Source: CAYPZU01 sp964415395
Lineage (GTDB): Bacteria; Chlamydiota; Chlamydiia; Chlamydiales; SM23-39
Length of the DNA stretch: 15,150 bases
Reading direction: 5' to 3'
Assembly (NCBI GenBank): GCA_964415395.1
Contig: CAYPZU010000053.1
Coordinates: forward strand, 1-15,150
The notes under the pieces were generated by a model. It did no database searches and was not told the DNA's origin. It saw only the letters and a list, made by a program, of their open reading frames with translations. The translations under genes and the position numbers were made by a program. This document shows positions 1 through 5,858 of this stretch, piece by piece (positions within the stretch are counted from its first letter, which is position 1; the number at the start of each line of letters is the position of its first letter).

Positions 1-27
1 CGACCTCTTGCACCCCATGCAAACGCG

Positions 28-315
28 CTAGCCAAGCTGCGCTACACCCAGATATTCGGAACCTACGGACGCGATTCCCTCGAATTGGAAATCGGCCCTT
101 TTGAACTCTTTCACGCCATGACGGGCGCATTCTTCAATAATCTTTTCCAACGAGTCGCCGGCGTGCAGCTCGAGCGAGGTGATGTCGACGGAAATCGAGG
201 CGGAAAACACCACGCCGTTCCGAAGCCCTTTCACCTTGAAATTCGCGAAAATCGCATCTTTCTTGCGGGTTACATTTGTGAAGCGGATGACGTTGTTCTC
301 GGCCAGATTTTTCAC
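28..315 (-). CDS. Conserved small chlamydial-type hypothetical protein (95 aa)
   Basis: Function is not known. The product is a small soluble protein with no membrane segment and no signal peptide. It begins MKNLAENNVIRFTN and alternates strand-like and helix-like stretches (FKVKGLRNGVVFSASISVDI, then SLEKIIEECARHGVKEF). I chose the GTG at 315 because an ACGGAG Shine-Dalgarno lies 6 nt upstream. A promoter at 339-368 lies just upstream, which rules out the longer TTG start at 375, since that codon would be upstream of the -35 box. The gene is divergent from ung. In C. trachomatis a small hypothetical (CT606.1) sits beside ung (CT607), so this may be its counterpart; that link is by position and recall only. 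Confidence 0.75.
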   Translation of the reverse strand: MKNLAENNVIRFTNVTRKKDAIFANFKVKGLRNGVVFSASISVDITSLELHAGDSLEKIIEECARHGVKEFKRADFQFEGIASVGSEYLGVAQLG

Positions 316-338
316 AGCAAACTCCGTTAGATGGAGAA

Positions 339-368
339 ATCTTAGACGCTTGCGTTTCTTTCTGTCAA
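339..368 (-). promoter_or_regulatory. Sigma-70-type promoter for the 95-aa gene
   Basis: On the minus strand a perfect -35 TTGACA (363-368) is followed after 18 nt by TAAGAT (339-344). The predicted transcript start is about 16-18 nt before the GTG codon at 315, which leaves room for the ACGGAG ribosome binding site. It also helps fix the start codon of the gene. Confidence 0.6.
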
Positions 369-416
369 TTCTCAACTTTCCGAAAAAAACATTCGCTGGT
401 AGGCTTGGGTCAACTT

Positions 417-1121
417 ATGGATCTCCCCGTTAAAAAAATAGCTCGCATGGACGCCTCCTGGCTTAAGCTCCTTGAAGAGGAGTTCGGTAAGCCCTACATG
501 AAGGCGCTCGAGTCTTTTCTCGCCCAGGAAATCGCCTCAGGAGCGGAAGTCTATCCTCCTTTCGAACTGGTATTCAACGCCTTCTGCCAGACGCCGTTTG
601 AGGAGGTTAAGGTGGTCATCATGGGCCAGGATCCTTATCACGGGCCTGGACAGGCGCATGGATTGTCATTCAGCGTCCCTAAAGGGATCCCCCAGCCGCC
701 CTCTCTGCAGAATATTTTTAAGGAGATCCGGCAAGATTTGGGGCTGGAGCCGCCCAGCCACGGGTGTTTGATTGATTGGGCGAAACAGGGAGTTCTTCTT
801 TTAAACGCGACGCTGACGGTGCGGGCAAACGAGGCGAAGTCCCACCACGGAAGGGGCTGGGAAGCGTTTACTGATCGAGTCGTCCAGCTCCTTTGCTGCC
901 GGAAAGATCCGATCGTCTTTATTTTATGGGGCAAGTCGGCGCTGGAGAAATTTCAGCATATTCAGGCCTGCTCCGAGGCCAAACAGCATCTTGTCCTCAC
1001 CTCCGCGCACCCTTCTCCGCTTTCAGCCTATGCGGGATTTTTCGGCTGCCATCACTTCTCAAAGGCGAATGAATTTCTCAAGCAAGCGGGAAAGAAACCG
1101 ATCGACTGGAAGATTTGCTAA
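417..1121 (+). CDS. ung: Uracil-DNA glycosylase, family 1 (UNG)
   Basis: Removes uracil from DNA, as the first step of base excision repair, in the cytoplasm. The water-activating loop GQDPYHG is at residues 70-76, with the catalytic Asp at 72. The uracil-recognition stretch continues as PGQAHGLSFS. GVLLLNATLTVR follows in the middle, and the DNA-intercalation loop HPSPLSA is at 198-204, with catalytic His198. The C-terminal PIDW motif is present. At 234 aa it is full length for the family. Start choice: ATG 417 gives the expected short N-terminus; an in-frame TTG at 405 has no better ribosome site. The stop overlaps the next start by 1 nt (TAATG), so ung is translationally coupled to the exporter gene downstream. 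No frameshift or missing catalytic residue. Confidence 0.97.
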   Translation: MDLPVKKIARMDASWLKLLEEEFGKPYMKALESFLAQEIASGAEVYPPFELVFNAFCQTPFEEVKVVIMGQDPYHGPGQAHGLSFSVPKGIPQPPSLQNIFKEIRQDLGLEPPSHGCLIDWAKQGVLLLNATLTVRANEAKSHHGRGWEAFTDRVVQLLCCRKDPIVFILWGKSALEKFQHIQACSEAKQHLVLTSAHPSPLSAYAGFFGCHHFSKANEFLKQAGKKPIDWKIC

Positions 1122-2344
1122 TGGACGCTCAAAAAGAAGCCCGCCTGAGCCTTCTGTCGATCTACTTCACCTTTTTCATCGATAATCTTTGCTGGTCGAT
1201 CGTTTTTCCTATTTTCGCCCCCTATTTTCTCGATCCGGGAAATCGGCTCTTCTCGGCCGATTTTTCTGAAGGGTCGCGGACGATGGTCCTTGGCTTCTTT
1301 CTGATGGCTTTTTCGTTTGGACAGTTTCTGGGCGCGCCGCTCATTGGCGAGTATGGAGACCGGAACGGGAGAAGAAAAGCGCTGATTCTGGGCGTTTTTT
1401 TTACTCTTGCCGGATTGGCGATGAGCGCCTGGAGCATGGCCGCTGGAAATCTCTACCTGTTGTTTGCCGGACGGCTGATTACGGGGATTTTCTCGAGCAA
1501 TATGTCGGTGTGCCTTGCGTGCGTAAGCGATTTGAGCACCGGAGAGAGCAAGGCGAAGAATTACGGAACCCTTTCGGTCATCGCGGGGCTTTCGTTTGTG
1601 CTGGGAGCTTTTTTGGGCGGCAAGCTCTCGGATCCGTCGATTCATCCCAGCTTTTCTTTTAATTTCCCCCTCTGGATTGCAACGGGAATGAGCGCGCTCA
1701 ATTTAATCTTTCTCTATTTTGGGTTCCGGGAAACTTTCCAGGTCCGGCCTGATGTGAAATATCGGTTTTTCGAATCGTTCGAGAATTTGAAAATTGCGCT
1801 GAAGACGGAGCGGATCAAGCGAGTCTATTCGGTCTATTTTCTCTTTCTGTTTGCCTGGACGATGCTGTTCCAATTCACTCCGGTGATTGCAGTCGACAGT
1901 TATTCATTCACCAGTTCGAATATCGGCGATTTGGCTCTCTTTATGGGAATTTGCTGGGCGATCGGGTCGTATCTGAATCAAATGCTTCTCTATTATTTTC
2001 CTTCGGTCAAAATTCTCGAAGCGTGTTTGGTGGCGTTTACGATTTTCTGCGCCTTGATCATCTTTCCGAAAAATCTCTATGGCGTGCTCACCATTTTAGG
2101 TCTTTGCGTCGTGATCGGCGGGATCGCGTGGCCTCTTTGCACGGCGCTGATTTCCGATCTTTCTCCAAAAGAAATGCAGGGGAAGATTTTAGGCATGAGC
2201 CAATCAGTCCAGTCGTTTGCAATGGCTGCGGCGCCATTAATCGGCGGGATTGCGTATGTGAGCGCAAGCTCGCTTCCGTTTTGGATTGGATCCGGAGCGA
2301 GTTTGATCGCTGTCTCCATCTATTTTACCTTGAAAGATCGATAG
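1121..2344 (+). CDS. MFS exporter, TetA/DHA1-like, 12 membrane segments
   Basis: An inner-membrane proton-driven antiporter of the major facilitator superfamily. The 407-aa protein is hydrophobic throughout, with about 12 predicted helices. The loop between helices 2 and 3 carries motif A, seen as GEYGDRNGRR at 76-85. A second family-typical stretch, GRLITGIFSSNMSVCLACVS, starts at 117, and the SDLSPKEMQGKILGMSQS loop at 345-362 resembles TetA-type drug/H+ antiporters. The gene starts inside the ung stop codon and is followed by a small gene and an HlyD-type adaptor, suggesting that the three make an EmrAB-like export system across the envelope. Classic EmrB has 14 helices, whereas this one looks like the 12-helix type. 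The substrate cannot be told from sequence; export of a drug, host compound or metabolite are all possible. Confidence 0.88.
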   Translation: MDAQKEARLSLLSIYFTFFIDNLCWSIVFPIFAPYFLDPGNRLFSADFSEGSRTMVLGFFLMAFSFGQFLGAPLIGEYGDRNGRRKALILGVFFTLAGLAMSAWSMAAGNLYLLFAGRLITGIFSSNMSVCLACVSDLSTGESKAKNYGTLSVIAGLSFVLGAFLGGKLSDPSIHPSFSFNFPLWIATGMSALNLIFLYFGFRETFQVRPDVKYRFFESFENLKIALKTERIKRVYSVYFLFLFAWTMLFQFTPVIAVDSYSFTSSNIGDLALFMGICWAIGSYLNQMLLYYFPSVKILEACLVAFTIFCALIIFPKNLYGVLTILGLCVVIGGIAWPLCTALISDLSPKEMQGKILGMSQSVQSFAMAAAPLIGGIAYVSASSLPFWIGSGASLIAVSIYFTLKDR

Positions 2345-2364
2345 GCATCTTTTACTCTCTAGAT

Positions 2365-2556
2365 ATGCGAGAGTGGATTGAAGATTTGTCTGAGTGGATG
2401 GGAAATCAAGAGAAATTTTCTCATTCGAATCTCTCCGATCTCGAGAAGCAGGCGGCCCAGACGGCGCTTGCAACAGATTCCCTTTTGCAAGCTTCCGCCC
2501 ATCTTCAGGAAGCCTATTCTCAAGTCTTAGGAAAATTCGATCATGCCAACTCTTGA
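2365..2556 (+). CDS. Small acidic helical protein of unknown function (63 aa)
   Basis: I do not recognise this protein. It starts at ATG 2365, 20 nt after the exporter stop, and its last 14 nt overlap the start of the HlyD-type gene. The product (MREWIEDLSEWMGNQEKF...) looks wholly helical and acidic, and is rich in Gln, Ala and Ser after residue 25 (LSDLEKQAAQTALATDSLLQ). It has no membrane segment, signal peptide or Cys. The frame is open upstream to 1951, but that part only shadows the exporter gene. The ribosome site is weak (an AGG about 19 nt upstream), so it may depend on coupling to the upstream gene. Its place between the transporter and the adaptor suggests an accessory part of the same export machine. 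A non-coding spacer cannot be fully excluded. Confidence 0.6.
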   Translation: MREWIEDLSEWMGNQEKFSHSNLSDLEKQAAQTALATDSLLQASAHLQEAYSQVLGKFDHANS

Positions 2557-3448
2557 AGAAAATAAAATCGTTATCCGCATTCCTTCGTTCACGCTGAAGT
2601 CATTTCTTTCGCTGCGGTTTGGAATAGCTGTCATTCTGCTCGCCTCATTGGGCGTTTTAGCTTACTGGGTTCAGGCGATCCGTCCTTTTGTGTGGATTCC
2701 GATGGCCCACGTCGATGCGTTTTCAATCGCCCTTTCCTCCGATTTTTCGGGAAGAGTCACAGCGGACGGCCCACAGGAAGGGTGTTTGATCAGAAAAGGA
2801 GAGCTTCTGTTTGCGGTCGATTCAGGGCGCAATTTTGCGCGGATGAATGAAATCGAATCGCAAAAGAAAGGTCTTGCTGAGGCGATCCGGAGCGAAAAAG
2901 AGCGGATGGACAAGGCGATGCAGGAATATCTCTCTGCCAGCGCAGAGATCGATTTAGGCGTCGGTTCGCAGGAATCCGCCGACCAATCTTTGAGTGAATT
3001 TGAGCAGGCGCAAATGCGGATGGAGCGGGCGTCTCAGGAAATGGCAGCGCTCTCACGCGAGCTTGCGCAAATGGAAGAGAAAAAAATGTTCGCGCCTTTT
3101 GATGCGATCGTTTTGAAAAAAGCGAAGAACGGCGGCGAGCAAGTCTCTTTGGGAGAACCTGTTTTTCTTCTTTCCGATCCAAAGCAGATTTGGGTCGAAG
3201 CGGAAGTGCCCGAAACGGAATTGGGCCGCATTGAAATCAACATGCCGGCGAGAGTCAGGCTCGCGGCTTATCCGGGAAAAGAATTTTCGGGAAGAATTGT
3301 CTGGATCAGTCCTGCGACGACATCGAAGATTGCAGCCCAGACCCCATCTGGACAAAACGAGAAAGTTGCAGTAAAGATTTCAATCGATGCGCCCGATGTC
3401 GTATTGAAACCGGGTCTTTCCGCCGAAGTAGGGCTGAAAGTCCGTTGA
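2543..3448 (+). CDS. HlyD/EmrA-family membrane fusion (periplasmic adaptor) protein
   Basis: Links an inner-membrane exporter to the outer membrane. The 301-aa protein has a short cytoplasmic N-terminus and one membrane anchor at about 26-43. The first half of a lipoyl/barrel-sandwich domain is at about 57-95 (the second half at about 183-211: FAPFDAIVLKKAKNGGEQVS). A charged coiled-coil hairpin lies between them (about 100-182, rich in Glu, Gln and Arg). A beta-barrel domain follows (VEAEVPETELGRI, then GKEFSGRIVWI), ending in LKPGLSAEVGLKV, which is typical of the family. The start ATG 2543 lies inside the preceding small gene, with AGGA upstream. Its partner is most likely the MFS exporter two genes earlier. 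No TolC-like outer-membrane gene is in the window. Confidence 0.9.
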   Translation: MPTLEENKIVIRIPSFTLKSFLSLRFGIAVILLASLGVLAYWVQAIRPFVWIPMAHVDAFSIALSSDFSGRVTADGPQEGCLIRKGELLFAVDSGRNFARMNEIESQKKGLAEAIRSEKERMDKAMQEYLSASAEIDLGVGSQESADQSLSEFEQAQMRMERASQEMAALSRELAQMEEKKMFAPFDAIVLKKAKNGGEQVSLGEPVFLLSDPKQIWVEAEVPETELGRIEINMPARVRLAAYPGKEFSGRIVWISPATTSKIAAQTPSGQNEKVAVKISIDAPDVVLKPGLSAEVGLKVR

Positions 3449-3473
3449 GGCCGATGCGGGATTAAGGTATAAT
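3445..3473 (+). promoter_or_regulatory. Strong sigma-70-type promoter for the Rsm22-family gene
   Basis: A perfect -10 TATAAT (3468-3473) is preceded after 17 nt by TTGAGG (3445-3450), which overlaps the stop codon of the adaptor gene. The expected transcript start, about 7 nt past the -10, is at about 3480, only about 4 nt before the ATG at 3484. The message would therefore be leaderless or nearly so. Confidence 0.65.
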
Positions 3474-3483
3474 CTCGAGGCCT

Positions 3484-4425
3484 ATGCAGCTTCCCGAAGA
3501 ACTTCAAACCGCCATCGACTCGCTTCTGCAAAATGCCTCCACTTCCGCGCTCCAGAAGGCGCGGGCCATCCTCACGCAAACCTATCGGGGCGGCTCCGAT
3601 TCCCGCACGATCTTCAACGACGAATCGCGCCGGCTGGCCTATCTCGCAGTCCGGATGCCGGCCACTTTTGCCGCTGTCTACAAGGTGTTGCAGAGTTTCC
3701 CTTTTTCGGGCTCACGGCTTCTCGATTTGGGGGCGGGGCCTGGGACAGCTACCTGGGCTGCCGTCTCGCTTTTTTCCGATTTGCGGCAGGTCGCTTTGAT
3801 TGAGCGAAGCCCAGATGCGATTGCCCTGGGAAAGAACTTGGTACGAGGGGTGCCTATTTTAGAGAGGGCGGAGTGGATTCAGCGCAGTTTGGCGGATCCG
3901 CTTCCCTTGCCTGAGGCTGATTTGGCCGTTCTCTCCTACGTATTGAATGAGATGGAGAATCCGGAGGAGCTTTGGGCGCGGTGCTGGAATGCCCCGATCC
4001 GGACAATTGCTGTGATCGAACCGGGAACCCCAAAAGGGTTTGGATTGATCCGGAGGCTTAGACAAAAGGCGATCGAATGGGGGGCTCATATTGCCTCGCC
4101 CTGTCCTCATAGCCTCGCATGCCCTATCCAGGGAAGCGACTGGTGCCATTTTTCGGCCCGGATCGAGAGGAGCCGCCTTCATCGGCAGCTTAAAGAAGGG
4201 AGCCTGGGGTATGAAGATGAGAAATTCTCTTATCTGGTCGTCTCGAAAGATCCGCTGCCGCATGCGGAAAACAGGATCGTCCGCCATCCGATGAAGGGGT
4301 CGGGGCATGTACGGCTGAACCTTTGCACAAAGGAAGGGGCGCTCGCGGAGCGGGTCGTGACCCGGAGCGACAAGGAATCGTACCGGAATGCCCGCGATGC
4401 CGAGTGGGGAAGCCCCTGGATGTAA
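3484..4425 (+). CDS. Rsm22 / METTL17-family SAM-dependent methyltransferase-like protein
   Basis: Belongs to the Rsm22 family, whose mitochondrial members (yeast Rsm22, human METTL17) act in small ribosomal subunit assembly; a similar role here is inferred. The SAM-binding loop is LLDLGAGPGTAT (79-90), with the acidic end of strand 2 near IERSPDA (106-112). A family-typical stretch VIEPGTPKGFGLIRRLR follows at 177-193. Four cysteines lie where METTL17 binds an iron-sulfur cluster: Cys207 and Cys213 (CPHSLACP), Cys221 (DWCHF) and Cys281. YEDEKFSYLV at 243-252 is another family hallmark. The gene has its own promoter and only GAGG, 3 nt before the ATG, as a possible ribosome site. It converges on the transporter gene 4438-5319; the stop codon lies inside a perfect palindrome. 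Symbol left empty because bacterial members have no settled name. Confidence 0.88.
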   Translation: MQLPEELQTAIDSLLQNASTSALQKARAILTQTYRGGSDSRTIFNDESRRLAYLAVRMPATFAAVYKVLQSFPFSGSRLLDLGAGPGTATWAAVSLFSDLRQVALIERSPDAIALGKNLVRGVPILERAEWIQRSLADPLPLPEADLAVLSYVLNEMENPEELWARCWNAPIRTIAVIEPGTPKGFGLIRRLRQKAIEWGAHIASPCPHSLACPIQGSDWCHFSARIERSRLHRQLKEGSLGYEDEKFSYLVVSKDPLPHAENRIVRHPMKGSGHVRLNLCTKEGALAERVVTRSDKESYRNARDAEWGSPWM

Positions 4426-4439
4426 AGCGGTTTTACATC
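4419..4439. repeat. Perfect palindrome across the convergent stop codons (copy 1)
   Basis: An 8-bp perfect stem (4419-4426 with 4432-4439) surrounds the 5-nt loop GCGGT. Its core TGTAAAGCGGTTTTACA (4421-4437) recurs with one base change at 11670-11686. It covers the stop codons of both convergent genes. It could act as a two-way terminator, but no long T-run follows on either strand, so a protein-binding site or dispersed repeat is equally possible. Confidence 0.65.
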
Positions 4440-5319
4440 ACAATGCCTTAGATAGATTCTTCTGTCTTCTCGATTCAAAGTGGAGCGAGAGGATGGCTCC
4501 AATAATGATGAGAAGGGCTCCGAAGCAAGTCAGAAAACTGGGCGTATTGTCCCAGAAAATCCAATCAAACAGAGCCGAAAAAATCACAACTGTATACGCC
4601 AGGGGCGCCAGGATTTCGGCTTTTCCGAATTTGAAGGCGTAGGTGACGAGCAGTTGGGCCAGATAGGTGAAGACGCCGATTCCGATCAGAAGCAGGAGAT
4701 CTTTGAAGCTCGGGGGAATGAACTCAATGAGGGCTAACGGGGCGGAGATAACGGTTCCTACGAGGAAGTAGTAGAACAGGATCCGGTTCGTCGGTTCGGT
4801 TGTCCTGAGCTGATGGATGACGAGAAGGGCGAAGCCGAGGAGAATCCCTGAGAAAAGGGCCGCCAGGCTGCCGAGCGAGAATGCTGCAGCTCCCGGCTTC
4901 AGGATGACGCCCACGCCGATGAATCCAATGATCAGACCCCACCAGAGGCGTCCCGGAATTTTCACTTTCAGCCAGAGCCAGGCGATCAAAGGAAGCCAAA
5001 GAGGGGCAGTGTTCAGAAGAAGCGTGCCAGTGACCAGCGGCACGTGTTTCAGCGAGAAAAAGAGAAAGAGGAACGAGAGAACCCCGGCGACGTCGCGAAC
5101 CAGGTGCGTCCCGATTCTATGGGTTTTGAGGTGGGAGATCCCTTCTTTGAAGATTTGAGGCAGAGTGAGCAGAAGGCAGATGCCGTTTTGGAAGAGAAGG
5201 ATCGTGAAGATCGAGACTTGGCTCCCCATCAGCTTGCTGAAAAGGCTTAAGACCGCCAGGCAGAAGTAGCCCAAAGTGGTGTAAAGAGCGCCATAATAAA
5301 TAGTTTTTTTCCCTTCCAT
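4438..5319 (-). CDS. EamA/DMT-family transporter, possible S-adenosylmethionine transporter
   Basis: An inner-membrane carrier of the drug/metabolite transporter superfamily. The 293-aa protein has about ten hydrophobic segments forming two EamA repeats: the first from YYGALYTTLGYFCLAVLSLF to about residue 135, the second from LGSLAALFSGILLGFALLVI onward. It ends in a basic cytoplasmic tail (ESRRQKNLSKAL). In C. trachomatis the EamA protein next to thrS (CT580, CTL0843 in L2) was shown to be a SAM transporter. Here the gene lies about 4.4 kb from thrS and converges on a SAM-dependent methyltransferase gene, so the same substrate is a fair guess but not proved. I chose ATG 5319; TTG 5328 is an alternative. 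The GAGG before the ATG is only 3 nt away. Other amino-acid or nucleotide substrates remain possible. Confidence 0.85.
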   Translation of the reverse strand: MEGKKTIYYGALYTTLGYFCLAVLSLFSKLMGSQVSIFTILLFQNGICLLLTLPQIFKEGISHLKTHRIGTHLVRDVAGVLSFLFLFFSLKHVPLVTGTLLLNTAPLWLPLIAWLWLKVKIPGRLWWGLIIGFIGVGVILKPGAAAFSLGSLAALFSGILLGFALLVIHQLRTTEPTNRILFYYFLVGTVISAPLALIEFIPPSFKDLLLLIGIGVFTYLAQLLVTYAFKFGKAEILAPLAYTVVIFSALFDWIFWDNTPSFLTCFGALLIIIGAILSLHFESRRQKNLSKAL

Positions 5320-5341
5320 AGACCTCAATCCCGTTCTCTTT

Positions 5342-5371
5342 CATATACAAAATACTTGAAGAAATCGTCAA
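5342..5371 (-). promoter_or_regulatory. Candidate promoter for the EamA-family transporter
   Basis: On the minus strand TTGACG (5366-5371) is followed after 18 nt by TATATG (5342-5347). This would start transcription near 5335 and give a leader of about 16 nt before ATG 5319. The region is A+T-rich and shared with the divergent promoter at 5406-5414. Confidence 0.45.
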
Positions 5372-5405
5372 ATACGAATTGAGGCTTTTAATGCGGTGTG
5401 ATATT

Positions 5406-5414
5406 TGGTATAAT
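5406..5414 (+). promoter_or_regulatory. Extended -10 promoter for the 131-aa gene
   Basis: A perfect TATAAT (5409-5414) is preceded directly by TGG (5406-5408), forming an extended -10 element. The -35 position at 17 nt spacing holds only TTTTAA (5386-5391). An extended -10 can make up for a weak -35. The predicted start near 5421 gives a leader of about 13 nt. Confidence 0.5.
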
Positions 5415-5433
5415 TAATGTGGGTGATTAGAAT

Positions 5434-5829
5434 ATGGACAATGAATTTAGTTCTGTTATCGATCGTTTAATTAACTTTCCTTGTCGAAATAAGATTAAAA
5501 TTAATTTTGACGCTAAAAGGAAATTTTTTCAATTTTCTCTTCCTATTTATACCGCCAGAGAAATTCTTCCCAAATCCGTGTCCGATTATGTCGAGGCGAG
5601 AAAAAACCATTCGTTCAAACCCCATGCCACGGTGTTTCGAATGAAGAATGCCAGCGTGGTTGAATTGGTTCAGGAAATCCCGTTCCAGTGGGGATTTCAG
5701 CCGGGACTGCGCGGACATGCGGATGAGTTTTTCCGGATGGCGAAGAGAATGCATCAGATGCTGTCTGAAATCGCGATCGAAGAACAATACAGGCACGCCC
5801 TCTATCTTGACGTTGATTCCCGCGAATGA
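5434..5829 (+). CDS. Unrecognised protein, 131 aa
   Basis: I do not recognise a family. The N-terminal third (MDNEFSSVIDRLINFPCRNK, then FDAKRKFFQFSLPIY) is basic and strand-like and is encoded by A+T-rich codons. The second half (HATVFRMKNASVVELVQEIP, then GHADEFFRMAKRMHQMLSEI) looks mixed and then helical, and its base composition is nearer that of the neighbours. There is no signal peptide or membrane segment; the only Cys is residue 17. The small size, with a compact strand-rich start and a helical end, is compatible with a chaperone or adaptor, but nothing in the sequence proves this. A good extended -10 lies upstream, while the ribosome site is weak. The gene ends 29 nt before dapA and is probably co-transcribed with it. 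Confidence 0.7.
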   Translation: MDNEFSSVIDRLINFPCRNKIKINFDAKRKFFQFSLPIYTAREILPKSVSDYVEARKNHSFKPHATVFRMKNASVVELVQEIPFQWGFQPGLRGHADEFFRMAKRMHQMLSEIAIEEQYRHALYLDVDSRE

Positions 5830-5835
5830 CATGAT

Positions 5836-5853
5836 CCTCCCTCTAACAGGAGG
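5836..5853 (+). promoter_or_regulatory. dapA ribosome binding site with a facing CCTCC
   Basis: AGGAGG (5848-5853) sits 5 nt before the dapA ATG and is the strongest ribosome site in the window. CCTCC (5836-5840) lies 8 nt before GGAGG (5849-5853) and can pair with it in a 5-bp stem, which could hide the site when it is not being translated through from the upstream gene. Confidence 0.45.
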
Positions 5854-5858
5854 CAGCT

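Noticed and set aside
1..27. TTGCA/TGCAA hairpin after the 95-aa gene at the left edge
   Set aside because: A 5-bp stem with no T-run on the minus strand, and too close to the window edge to judge.
316..375. Longer N-terminus of the 95-aa gene from TTG 375
   Set aside because: The added residues are Lys/Arg-rich and encoded by the promoter region. The GTG at 315 has a proper Shine-Dalgarno and lies downstream of the predicted transcript start.
1951..2364. Upstream extension of the 63-aa gene frame into the exporter gene
   Set aside because: It only overlaps the exporter in another frame, and the translated part is Arg/Ser/Asp-rich with no family features. The coding-like part begins at ATG 2365.
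4421..4437. TyrR box (TGTAAA-N6-TTTACA)
   Set aside because: The half-sites match but the spacer is 5 nt, not 6; the site lies at gene ends, and I know of no TyrR in chlamydiae.
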